Shown here piece by piece: positions 35,301-45,879 of a DNA stretch of 64,000 bases (position 1 is its first letter; each line of letters starts with the position of its first letter). Location of the stretch: positions 26,104,152-26,168,151 of the forward strand of contig NC_133536.1 in NCBI RefSeq assembly GCF_048544455.1, in the 5' to 3' direction. This DNA is from Silene latifolia (Eukaryota; Streptophyta; Magnoliopsida; Caryophyllales; Caryophyllaceae). The notes below the pieces were generated by a model, which worked only from the letters and a program-made list of their open reading frames with translations, had not been told where the DNA came from and made no database searches. The translations under genes and the position numbers were made by a program.

Positions 35301-35519
35301 AAATCGAGTGATATAGGGTACAAGTCTTTATCTTTAATCACTCGTAGTCGATTGGCTTTATGCTTTTCGATGAAAGGTGTAAAGTTGACTTGAACGGTTC
35401 CAAGTTCCCAAAAAACTTGGTGGCGACTCTAATTTTTCTTAATTCGATTCGAAAGAACCTCGAGTCGATTATGCCTAGTGTGGATCCCGCGGACGCAGTT
35501 CCCGAGGGCCTTGTCCACA
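32303..35519 (+). repeat. 3' LTR of element 2 (full length, 3217 bp)
   Basis: Starts AGAGATACCCG (the 5' copy has TGTAGATACCCG, so the terminal TG is damaged here) and ends TTGTCCACA. It carries the ~1.25 kb block missing from the 5' LTR. It provides the empty site for the CACTA insertion at about 34612. The 64-codon ORF present in both LTRs (17945, 33873) has no known domain. Confidence 0.88.
33106..33113 (+). promoter_or_regulatory. TATA box of element 2 LTR
   Basis: TATAAATA with a pyrimidine-rich upstream stretch and a CACC/CATT-rich downstream stretch. Present only in the 3' LTR because the 5' LTR lacks this block. Confidence 0.55.
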
Positions 35520-35524
35520 CTCTT

Positions 35525-37378
35525 AAAGTTATAAAAAGGCGCGTCGTTGCCGAATTCTTTGCAGAAAATCCCATCAATGATGCACAAACAATAGATACTT
35601 GGTCATTTCCAGACGAGGATATACTCCAAACCGATGTAGACTCCTGGGACCTTTACTTCGATGGAGCATCAAACTTAAGAGGATTTGGAATAGGAGTGTT
35701 TCTCATTTCTCCTGAAGGCGAGCATACAGCGATCTCTGTCAAACTCGACTTCGAGGTGACAAATAACGCTGCAGAATACGAAGCTTGTCTCATTGGACTA
35801 CAAGCGGCAGTGAGCTTAGGCATTAAAAACCTCCGAGTGCATGGGGATTCGTCCCTGATCATCAATCAAGTTACAGGATCTTGGAAAATCCGAAGCGAAA
35901 GCCTAGCACCTTTTCAAGCCAGAATAGACCAAGTTGCTCAATTCTTTGATCACGTGACCTATCTACACCTACCTCGGGAAGAAAATCAATTTGAAGATGC
36001 TCTTGCAAAACTTGCATCTTTGATTAATATGCCAGATGACGTGGCGGAAATGCCTTTATATATCGAACGACGATCAGAGCCAACTTATGTCCACCAAATC
36101 ACCAATGAAGAGGAATTCACAGAGGAACCTTGGTTCCAAGCAATCCTAAATTTCAAGCTCAACGGTATCTATCCACCGGATATGGACAAAAGGGGACAAC
36201 ATGCCATACGCCTACTAGCTTCCCAATACGTTCTCATGCAAAGAGAGCTATACAAGAGAACACCTCTTGGTGTAGTCCTACGTTGCCTTGATCATTCACA
36301 GGCACGGAAAGTGATGGAAGAAGTCCATGATGGAGAATGCGGTCCTCACATGAGTGGGCCCATGATGGCAAAGAAAATCACACGTTTGGGGTATTATTGG
36401 ACCACAATGAAATCCGATTGCATCAAATATGTAAGACATTGTCACAACTGCCAAATCTTCGGGAATGTACAGCATGTCCCTCCTTCATTACTCTATACGA
36501 TGACATCTCCTTGGCCATTTTCTGCCTGGGGAATTGATATAATCGGGAAGATAACTCCAGCCGGAACAGGAGGTCACTGTTTCATCCTCGTGGCAATTGA
36601 CTATTTCACCAAATGGGTAGAAGCGGCTTCATACACTAGTCTCACGGCTAAAAATGTGGCAAAGTTCATACAAAACAACATCATCTGTCGATACGGTTGC
36701 CCACATGAGATCATTAGTGATAATGGATCGCATTTCCAAACCGAGACTGAGCAATTGCTAGCCAAGTACAAAATCAGGCATCACCACTCTTCGCCATATA
36801 GACCACAGACTAATGGCGCGGTAGAGGCGGCAAACAAGAACGTTGTCACAATTCTCAAGAAAATGATTGACAACTATCGAGATTGGCCAAGAAAAATACC
36901 CTTTGCTTTGTGGGGATATCGCACATCTGTAAGGACGCCCACTGGGGCCACCCCTTTCTATTTGACCTATGGCATAGAAGTTGTATAGCCAGTCGAGTTA
37001 GAAATACCATCATTGCGTATCTTACTCGAAAGTCAAATCCCGGAAGCCGATTGGAAGAGGGATAGATATGAAGAACTAATACTCCTGGATGAATATAGGC
37101 TACGCGCATTACATAATGTCCAAACATATCAAGCACGTATCAAACGAGCCTTCAACAAAAGGGTCAAACCAAGGAACATCAATGAAGGAGACCTAGTACT
37201 CAAGTCGGTTAGAGCTCTTTTACTTGTCGATCCACGGGGAAAATTCAAACCTAATTAGGCCGGGCCATTTCTAGTCAAGTCCATACTTCCAGGGGGTGCG
37301 GTTAGAATCACAGACCTAGATGGGAATGAATTTGCCAACCCGACAAACATTGACCAACTAAAGCGGTATTATGCCTAG
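35525..37378 (+). pseudogene. pol: pol of element 1, 3' part: second RNase H and integrase
   Basis: Continues pol after element 2 (KVIKRRVVAEFFAENP). The archaeal-type RNase H spans about 35640-36030: YFDGASNLRGFGIGV, NNAAEYEACLIGLQAA, VHGDSSLIINQVTG, FEDALAKLAS. The integrase follows: zinc-binding H..H..C..C (GPHMSG, CIKYVRHCHNCQ, about 36340-36455), then the core with WGIDIIG, FTKWVEAA, ISDNGSHFQ and GAVEAANKNV (D, D, E). TAG stops at 36986-36988 and 37256-37258 interrupt the C-terminal domain (RYEELILLDEYRLRAL; KFKPN/AGPFLVKSI). It ends with TAG at 37376-37378. Two RNase H domains in one pol mark the Tat lineage. Confidence 0.9.
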
Positions 37379-37923
37379 AATAGGAACAAAAACGCGCCTC
37401 GCGTAACCTCACGTGTCGCTCTTGTGGCACTAAAATAAACGGCCCCTGGCCAAGCTGAAATAAGCTAATGTCACTCTGCTCTTGCATTTTGACAATCTGT
37501 CATCCTCACATCATCAAATAAACTAAATTGTATCTTAAGAGTAAGTAAAAAGCTCATGCTTATCTTCTAAGTTCATTACAAGCTCTTACTTAGAACAATT
37601 ATTCTTTTATATTTACTCGAACTACGCACAAGAGTTTGATTTTATTTTTTAATGAATACGTAGGCAATCCTTCACGGGATACAACCCATTAATTTCAAAA
37701 TGTAAATAGAAGGACATTTGCAGTTGCATTTGAAATTCGACAAGAATAATAAATAGAAAGTCACAACGGTTTCATAACCAATTAACCTCCTTTATTTCAT
37801 TCAATAATAATACATTACATAATAATAATAATAGTAAAGAAAAAGAAAAATAGGCTAGGATTCTAAAAACCCCACCTTCTTATTACAATAATAATAAATA
37901 ATAAATAATAATAAAGACTAGGG
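37379..37923. other. Spacer between pol and the antisense cassettes
   Basis: No gene seen. AT-rich, with ATAATA-type simple repeats near 37805-37915. It contains the 3' ends of the pol transcript and of the convergent antisense gene. Confidence 0.5.
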
Positions 37924-39424
37924 CTATTCCTCCATTTTCCCTTTGCCCTTGTCATTTTTGTCATATTTCTTGTCACGACCTCGAGCCGGACGCTCTTGCG
38001 CCACTTCGGACCTAATCACCAACGGTCTTTCTCGAGGCCTAGCCTACCCATTCTTGTCAATCACTTTGTCCACGGCAAGAGAGGTCTTCGGTTTCTTCGA
38101 AGGATGGACAACTCGAAACCCGGCTTCCTCCTCTCCCTCAGTCAGATGCTTCTCTTTCTCCTTTTCCACCTCGTGCACCTTGTAGTCAATGGGCTCGCGC
38201 TTCCTCAATCTCTCACGCTCCTCCGGAGTAGTAGCTTTCCTCCACCGCAGATAGGAGTCCGACACCCATAAAGCACTAACAAAAGAGTTCAAGAACCACA
38301 CGTTTCTTTGAGCTCATTTAATGGCCCACTCCCTTCGACTCTCAGTAGTAAGCGCCACGGCAGTCTGCGGGACAGTGTCAAGCTTTGGGATTGTCTGCTT
38401 CAGTCCAACCTGTCTCATCAGCCTCTCCGGGAAGATGCATACCATGAATTCCAAGCAAGGAATGCGCACAGATCGGGTAGGATCCAAGGAAGATATTCCA
38501 GTGAAAGATTTGAGATGCCACCATGGTACAACCCACCTAATCAAGGGGCCATCATCACTCCTCAATTTGTTTTCCCAGTAATTGCACACTCGAGAGAAGT
38601 CCACCATGTAAAGCCTGGTCCTCATTGCAATTGAGCGAGCATGATAAGAAGGAACATGAAATGGGGGCTCGATCAATCGAAGGCGCTCCATAAGCCAGAC
38701 CTACCAAAAGAAGGTATTAAAACGAAAAAAAAAAACGAAAAAAAAAAACGAACAGAAAAAAAAGAAAAAAAAAAAGAAAAGTGTTCTTTTACCTGCAAAA
38801 TAACGGGACTTCCCAAATAAGGTCGGTCACGATTGGCTTTCCTGTTATCCAAAACCAATAGGATCTCTCCTAAACACAAACAAGCTGGTCTCCTGCGCAG
38901 TTCCATTTGCTCAACTAGGCCCAGGAGACGGGGATCACCTCTCAAATCCTCATCAACATGCCCTTGAAGGACATATACATGTAACAAGCAAAATCCGAAC
39001 GCCCTTCGCCTAGCAACATAAGAGATGGTGGGGTCGGTCTTGTTAATAAATCGGTCAATAAAGTTCAACATTCGCACTCCTTTCGAGGTCACTAAACGGT
39101 CCACCTCAATCCTTGTCAACCCAAGCAAGTCCCTAAACTTGTTCCTATACCCTTGTAAAGTAGAAGGAATAGCAAGCAAGTGTTCTGGGTCCACCCACCG
39201 ATCGCAGCAATTTCTTCAGGAAATGGGCAAATGTCACCTCCAAGGAAAGCAAAAACGTGATAATTCGGGTCCCAATAATCAAGACATGCATCTAGGAATG
39301 GTTTGACTACCCTGATAAGCTTCAAACTCAACAATGATCCAAGATTATAAGCACCCATGTCATGTTTCTCCACATTGGAAAACTCATTGGTCCACTCTTT
39401 TAGACGAATCTCTAAAGTATTCAT
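37924..39424 (-). pseudogene. DUF7745-like (plant-mobile-domain-related) antisense gene of element 1
   Basis: It runs opposite to gag-pol. Exon 1 is 39424-38793 and exon 2 is 38700-37924, joined by a 92-bp GT-AG intron with a strong pyrimidine tract. The exon 1 translation includes VKPFLDACLDYWDPNYHVFA and FPEEIAAIGG, then after a one-base frameshift at about 39195 VDPEHLLAIPSTLQGYRNKF and RAFGFCLLHVYVLQGHVDED. Exon 2 includes WLMERLRLIEPP and a long charged C-terminus (EKEKEKHLTEGEEE; basic GRDKK..KGKGKMEE end). The pattern fits DUF7745, found in extra ORFs of plant gypsy elements. In-frame stops at 38314-38316 and 38044-38046 disable it. Intact length would be about 470 residues. Function unknown; it may act in the nucleus. 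Confidence 0.75.
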
Positions 39425-39510
39425 GATGAAGGATTGTTTTGAGAATTTTATGTAATAAGACGAAGGAAGAGACGGAAGAATTGTGTGAATAAAACCTCTA
39501 TCGACGTTTC

Positions 39511-39520
39511 TATTTATACT
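39511..39520 (-). promoter_or_regulatory. TATA box of the DUF7745-like antisense gene
   Basis: The minus strand reads TTTAGTATAAATAGAAACG about 90 bases before the ATG at 39424. It closely resembles the LTR core, ATTAGTATAAATAGGAGCC (10200-10218). A GACGCAGC palindrome pair lies about 40 bases upstream of it (39560-39632). Confidence 0.6.
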
Positions 39521-39559
39521 AAAATCTGTTTCCTAAAATCCGCCAGGACGGATACACCG

Positions 39560-39632
39560 GGGAACAGGCGCAGCACCTGCTGCGCCTCTTCAAAGAGACG
39601 CAGCTCCTGCTGCGCCTCTTCCTCAGCAACGT
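39560..39632 (+). repeat. GACGCAGC palindrome cluster upstream of the DUF7745-like gene
   Basis: Two units, GGCGCAGC..GCTGCGCCTCTTC and GACGCAGC..GCTGCGCCTCTTCC, in the same plus-strand orientation as in the LTRs. It lies upstream of an antisense TATA box. Confidence 0.75.
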
Positions 39633-39639
39633 TTCTCTG

Positions 39640-40242
39640 ATTTCCCGCGTTGGATCTTTCCTAAATTCCTTAACGAATAATTTCTTATTCATACGGGTTA
39701 TTATTTTGGTAAATACGTCAAATTTACCATATTTCGTGTTTCTTAATTTCGCGGATGCGCATTTCGAGACGATATCGACATTTTCGTCATTTTCGCACAC
39801 TTGTACATTTCTTTTAATTTTCTTTTCAGGGAATCATTTCACTTTCCATTTCAAACTTATATGTTTTTTTTTCCTTTTTTTAGGGGGTAACCCACCCTAC
39901 CGTCCGGTCATTTCCGACCAATTTTTTGCATTTTCAAGACATTGTTTTGCGCTAATTATGGCCATATGTACAAATACATGCTCTATGTGATTTCTATGTA
40001 AATTTCGGCAGCATGACGGCGTAAACCGTCATCTACCAAACTTGTTCAAAACTAACCTGCAGGTACAAATAAAGCAACCCAGCAGCAAAGGCACTCAGGC
40101 CATCGTATATACAACCAAAAAGGGATATGTACACCAAACTGGGGGCTCGAGCCCAAGCAAAATTCAAAATGTCCAAAATGTAGGTCCTAAAATGTACAAA
40201 TGTGCAAGATACAGCCAACAAACAAACAACAACTGAGCAAAA
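39640..40242. other. Spacer between the two antisense cassettes
   Basis: No gene seen. It lies upstream of one antisense cassette and downstream of the other. The short ORFs here are not conserved-looking. Confidence 0.45.
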
Positions 40243-43237
40243 CTACTGCCGGTCGCTGCCTAACTCCGCAACTCTCGCCTCGAGAGCAGCAACCTTGGCG
40301 TCGTGGACCTCGAGCTCCCTCAGCAAACGAGTTATCTCCTCCCGAGACTGGGCCAGCTCACGCTCCCTCTGCAAACAACAAAATTGGCTCATGTCAATCA
40401 TTTCAAGCAATCATAAGAAAACTATAAAATGAAGTAGACGAAAGGTTCATACCTGACGACCTCGACCGCCGACAAGTGCCTCGACGGCAGTAGCTCGCAG
40501 CCGGTTGGCCACCCTCCATAACGCCAAAAACCGGGACGGCGCAACCTGCATTTTCAAAAAAGAGGTTCTTAATAATTGGATAAGTTCAATCAAATGTGTC
40601 CTTACACAAAAATCATACAAATTAGAGGCTCACCCTCCGAATCAGATGCTGCCAATCGTTCAAGCCAGCATCCATCACAGCCACGTCAAAGTCACGCAGC
40701 TCGGAGATCGTTGTCCTCCCGGTCGCGTCAGTGTACTCGAGGGTCTCGGGGTACTCTGGGGGCTCGATGCCCGCCGCCTCAACCTCCTGCAAGGACAAAG
40801 TATTGCCATTAATCGATGATCATTCATCATGCTATCGAAATGGTCATAAGGAGAGTAAATACTTACCACAACCGACCAGTACGCCAACCTCCCATAGAGG
40901 AACGCTGAGTAGTCCTCACCAGGAAGAAGGAGGGCGTCACCACCAACGCCAGCCAAGTCAGCCTCCCTCTCAGCCTCAGAAGGCTGCCTGAACATCGTCC
41001 TAGGAGGATCGATGGGAACCGTCAAGACATACCGGGAGCACTGACGAGCCAAGCGCTCGCCCAAGTACGACACAAGACCCATCGACGTCCTCAGCAGTAA
41101 CCGACTTGAGCTTCTAGGTCGAAGGACCTCAGCCACAAAGGAGGAGCGCCAGTGTACTCCGCCCAAGGCCTGGACACCCATTGGGAAAAGACAAGCAAGA
41201 AATCATTCTTATGATCGGTTAAAAAGTAATAAAGAAGCAAAACGAATATAAGTGAGATGCTCACGCTGTCCAGCTGAAGAGCGTTCACGTCCCGCCGGTA
41301 GACACCGTGAGAGGAACGCTTTCTCCTCGTGCGACACATCACCCAATCCCTCACGACAGGATAGGCCTTCTCCAGCGGCTCCGTCCTCTTGGGCGAGAGG
41401 CTCGGAAAGTAGGAGTACACCCACGCCTATGAAGCAAGATAGTCAATAACGATCTTTCGTAATTCGATAAGGAAAAGAAGTGATTATTAGTCCAAATGAA
41501 GGTTCATACCTCCAACAGTAGTCCATGGCCGACAGCACCAGGAGAAGTCCCTTTCTCCGTCAACTCCGGACGAACCATGGCCCTCATGAAGCGGATGAGG
41601 ACCGCAAAACCAGCAGTGACCCAGTCCCAACGTCCTAGGGAGCTCAGTTCAGAAAGGAAGGGAAGAAGCTTCGTCGACAGCCTCTCTCCCTTGTCTCTGA
41701 GGTAGATCAAAGACAGAAACCACCAAAGCCACAAGCGGGCCCTCTGCTCAGCTGTACAGGGAGGAGGAGCCGTCTCTCTCCCGTCAATCATCACCCGCGC
41801 CGGGGTCTTCCCCGCAAAGTAGTCTCGGACATAAGAACTAGGCACCAAACCAGGCACTATAACAACCTTCGGCGCCAAGTTCCAGCCGATCAACCTCCTA
41901 GCCTCGGCCGAGTCCACCCTCATGGCGGTCTCCGGCCACTCCACCTCCTCGGTCCCACACGGCCCCTCGAGATCATGCCGTAGTCCTCCAACGTGACTCC
42001 CACCTCACCAAAAGGCATGTGAAAAGTGGAAGTCGTATCCCATAATCGGTCCAAGAAAGCACGGACCAGGCTAAGGTTAGCTCACAGCTTCCTCTTCGCG
42101 ATATCTCTCCAAGCCTGCACTAGGGCGCCGAATGCCCCCCGCTCGATCATGGTCCGCTCCTCCGCCGACAGCCTCTCGTAGCACTCTATCGCCGTCGTGT
42201 AGCCCGAGAACGACCTGATGTTCCCGGCCTCCTATTGTGATTTAAAACAAAAAGCTATCTTTAGTTTGAATGAAATTGGAAAAGATATGAGCAAATGAAA
42301 TGAAAGACGGTGAGTGGTGAGTAATGAATTCAAGATTACCAAGCTCTTCACCGTCCTATAGGACATGTGACCCTCCGCAGCCCAAAGCAAGTGCATGCTG
42401 TCCCAGGTCTCAGCCCACGCAGATGCTCCCCTCAGCTGACGACCGCCTCGCCCAACGTTGGCCCGCCTCGGGGCCTCCTCCTCCTCCTCCTCGAGGATCT
42501 CGTCCTCAGCCACCTCACCAGCTGCCCTAGCCGCAGCAAAAGCCTCCTCGAGAGCACGATAAGTGTCAACGGCCGTGTCTATGTCCATGGGAGCTCTCCC
42601 AGAATTGGAAGCCTCGTCACCTGCAACGTTAAAGTAATTTTAGGCCGCGTCAAGTGATGACGAGCCTTGATTAGGAGATTTTCGAGCTTTAGGAGCCCCG
42701 AAGTCGCTCTTTTCCCGCCATATTTGGCCATATTCCCACAAACCCGATCACTCATGTGGTAATTTGGGTTAAGTCAAGCCTAAGTTGAAGCCTTGTCACG
42801 GTTTCGAGTCGAAATTTCGGCAGCATTTCGTTATAACGGCGATTATGCCCTAGAAAAGTGTCCTGAAAAAGCCGTCACAAACCAAAATTCCGAGATGGTA
42901 GGAAGTTTACCCATCATCCAAGGATTCCAAATATCAAGTTTCATCGCAAATGGGCAATCCTAAGGCCATTTTCGAAGCAATTTACGGTCTAGCTGTGAAA
43001 CCGTCTCAATTTCACTCAAATGCCCAAAACTCAACGAAAATTCGAAACAAATACATGGTTATGATCCTTATACTACCAATTAACCATTTACAAGGTCAAT
43101 TTCACAAGGCAAGATCATTTGGGGGAAAAGCCCCAAATTTTCGACATTTTAGGGTTGAAAACCCTAAATTTTGTAGATCCAATTCGTCCATTATAGAAGA
43201 TTGATGCAAGAACGATATACATACCTCGATTAGTCAT
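40243..43237 (-). pseudogene. Plant mobile domain (PMD) antisense gene of element 1, eight exons
   Basis: Exons (minus strand): 43237-43225, 42620-42340, 42231-41510, 41426-41265, 41169-40867, 40786-40634, 40545-40453, 40368-40243. All introns are GT-AG; all but the first lie in phase 0. PMD signatures are in exon 3: FHMPFGEVGVTLEDYG, then WWFLSLIYLRDKGERLSTK, LPFLSELSSLGRWDWVTAGF, VGHGLLLE, continued in exon 4 as AWVYSYFPSLSPKR. An acidic EEEEEEAPRR stretch precedes it. The last exons predict a coiled coil (LAQSREEITRLLRELEVHDA). Two lesions: TGA at 42082-42084 and a one-base loss at about 41950-41990. Intact length would be about 617 residues. PMD proteins (MAIL1/MAIN-type and transposon-borne) act in silencing in plants; any role here is inference. 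Confidence 0.82.
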
Positions 43238-43371
43238 GGCAAATGAAAGCTTTTGGATCAAATTTTGGCGGAAATGGTTGAAATTTGAGAGAGAAATTGA
43301 GGAATTGTGTTTCGAAACAAATGAAATGAATCCCTGTTTCATCGCGCTTTTACGCAGGAAAGACACCATCA

Positions 43372-43434
43372 GGAACAGATGCAGCAGGTGTTGCGCCTCT
43401 TCCAAGAGACACAGCTCTTGCTGCGCCTCTTCCT
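43372..43434 (+). repeat. GACGCAGC palindrome cluster upstream of the PMD gene
   Basis: Two units (GATGCAGC..TTGCGCCTCTTCC, GACACAGC..GCTGCGCCTCTTCC) about 135 bases upstream of the PMD start codon. A lone half-unit (TGCGCCTCTTCCCC) follows at about 43500. No clear TATA was seen for this gene. Confidence 0.7.
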
Positions 43435-43437
43435 CAG

Positions 43438-44375
43438 CTTCCCTTCATACGAATTTTCAAAAATTCGTTATGAGTTCGTTATTTGTGGGCCCATCTTTGG
43501 TGCGCCTCTTCCCCGATGCCACTTATCTCTTTTTTGGTCCGCTTGACGATTATTCTTCGCTCAGACCCACGTTTCTAAGTCAACTGCAGACTATCATACA
43601 TTATTTATCGCTTCCAAGACCTTGTTTGTCACAACGAGCAAGTATTCCCCGACAGGTGTTTCGACACGCCTTCATTATATTTCCCCCAGCGAGAGTAAGC
43701 GGATAGACAATCCCTCTCGAGACATGGAGATAAGTTCCTGATAAGGTTTCCCTAACGAGAGTTCACGACATACAATAGTCCTTCTCGAGTTCTTCTGAAG
43801 TTTATTTGAAGACGACCCAAGCATATTTCTCCCAGCAGTTCCCGCCTGTGTCCTGCTACTCACGATATTTCTTGTTTCCCCACGGAGTGCGATAAAGGTG
43901 TCGTTCTCTAGAAGTTCCCAGACCGGTAGAGTTCTTACACTCAAGCCTTAGTTACCCCCTCAGGTTGAAATTGTATTTGGGCCTCCTTCCCATTGATGCT
44001 TTCCTTTGGGATCCCACACCCTAGAACAATCCTTACTTATCTTTTAGGTCTTATCCTTTAGCTCTCACGCTTATCCTTTAGCTCTTACGCTTATCCCTTA
44101 GCTCTTACGCTTAACTTTAGCTCTTATGTACCTCCGGAAGCGTCTCGAGGAAGAAGTTTCAGGTATGGTCTCTTCTTATGGCTAGCGAGCCTCCTTACGT
44201 AGTCTAATGGACTTTAAATGACCCTCTCCGGAAGTCGACAGACTCTAAAATGTTCCCGACGACAGGTCCTTGGTTCAGACCCCTTGAGCCGCCTCGCGTC
44301 GCCATAGTCGTCAGGTTGTAATCTTCGATTGACCTGATGGCTATACTTTGACTTTCGCCTTGTCCAAGCCTCAGT
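43438..44375 (+). other. Non-coding region before the 3' LTR of element 1
   Basis: No gene seen. At 44050-44127 a ~20-bp unit (CTTATCCTTTAGCTCTTACG) is repeated about four times. The last ~230 bases resemble the equivalent region of element 2, including GTTTCAGGTATG and TATACTTTGACTTTCGCC. Confidence 0.6.
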
Positions 44376-44389
44376 CAAAGTGGGGGCTC
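44376..44389 (+). promoter_or_regulatory. Polypurine tract of element 1
   Basis: CAAAGTGGGGGCTC immediately before the TG of the 3' LTR; primes plus-strand DNA synthesis. Confidence 0.85.
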
Positions 44390-44455
44390 TGTAGATACCT
44401 CATTTCTGCACCTCCCGCAAACCACCCGGTGATGATTGCGCCGCATGTTTGGTAC

Positions 44456-45531
44456 TGATATAGGGATTTGCCGTCATTTCCCAATCAAAAACTATTTATA
44501 AAACCCAATTAAAAGTAGTATTTAGTCGGGTGTCGAACACAAAGATGGCGGGGGTGTATACTTAGTCCGTTTTAGTCTTTAGTTTAGTCAAACAAATGAA
44601 AGAGGTTGATTAAATTGTAAACTAAGATGCGAATAAGATATCAAATTAAACTAAATGAAAATGTAGTTGATCAATATGAGAAAGACTAGAGCTTTCGGGT
44701 TCACTCGGGTTATTGGGCATGAAACAAGGCAAATATGGGAAATAGGTAATTCAAATAGTCAAGGAATTATGCCTAATGTCTTAGGACATTTAGAAATTCA
44801 TTAACCCACTTTCATGCGATTAACCAAATCTTGTCACACACATACACAAAGATCATCTAATAGTCTACACACCAAGATTGTTCATCCACTAGTATAGACA
44901 CCAAGATAACCAAACATGTGAGAAAATACTCAAACTTTCATAGGAGCAATTCTACAAACACTTCATGTGCAAGAAAGTGACAACCATTAAAACACCCAAA
45001 TCAATATGTTATCAACCCAAATTCACACCCATTTACTACCCAAGATCCCCCTAAGCTCTAGATGAGGACTACTCACACATGTTTAAGGATGAAAATCTAA
45101 CAATAAGATGGAACAATACACACACAAACATGCTAAACATATAAATATAGAAACTTTGAATGAAAACAACAAGTAAAGAACAATAAACGTAAACTAATGA
45201 ACTAATTGTAAAAATAAAAGATGAGAATTGTACCAACAAAGAGGAAAGGAACAAACTTGGATAATAATGGAAGATGAATTTTTCTTGTCTTCCAAATACA
45301 ACCCAAATGACTAAATGTAAACTATTGAGAAAATGAAGAACTAGCATAAACTAGAGAATAATTAAACTAATAATTAGGGAAAGATTACTTTTTATTGAAT
45401 GAAAATGAGAGAGGAAATATTAGGGTTCTACAAATATTTGAGAGGAGAATGAACTAATTTAATTTTCTAATCTAATTTCTAAGGTAGTGTAATGTGCGGT
45501 AAGGTGTGGTCTCCTTTTTATACTAGTCTAC

Positions 45532-45618
<87 letters not shown>

Positions 45619-45762
45619 TTAATAATATTAATAATATTAATAATAATATTAATATTAATATTAATATTAATAATATTATTAATGATAATAATATTAATAA
45701 TGATAATAATAATAATAATGATAATAATAATAATAATGATAATAATAATAATAATAATGATG

Positions 45763-45815
<53 letters not shown>

Positions 45816-45843
45816 GATAATAATAATGATAATAATAATAATG

Positions 45844-45879
<36 letters not shown>

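Larger units (their letters stand above)
17618..35519 (+). mobile_element. Element 2: Tat-type non-autonomous LTR retrotransposon nested in element 1 pol
   Basis: The left flank CTCTG (17613-17617) and right flank CTCTT (35520-35524) are a 5-bp duplication with one change. The LTRs are at 17618-26861 (split by CACTA) and 32303-35519. The internal region has a PBS, a gag-like ORF (27839-29197), long non-coding sequence with tandem repeats and a polypurine tract, but no protease, RT or integrase. Without the CACTA insertion it is about 10.6 kb. The LTRs differ by only about 1-2% by eye where they align, mostly transitions, so the insertion is fairly young. Its LTR ends and PPT region resemble element 1. 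Confidence 0.9.
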
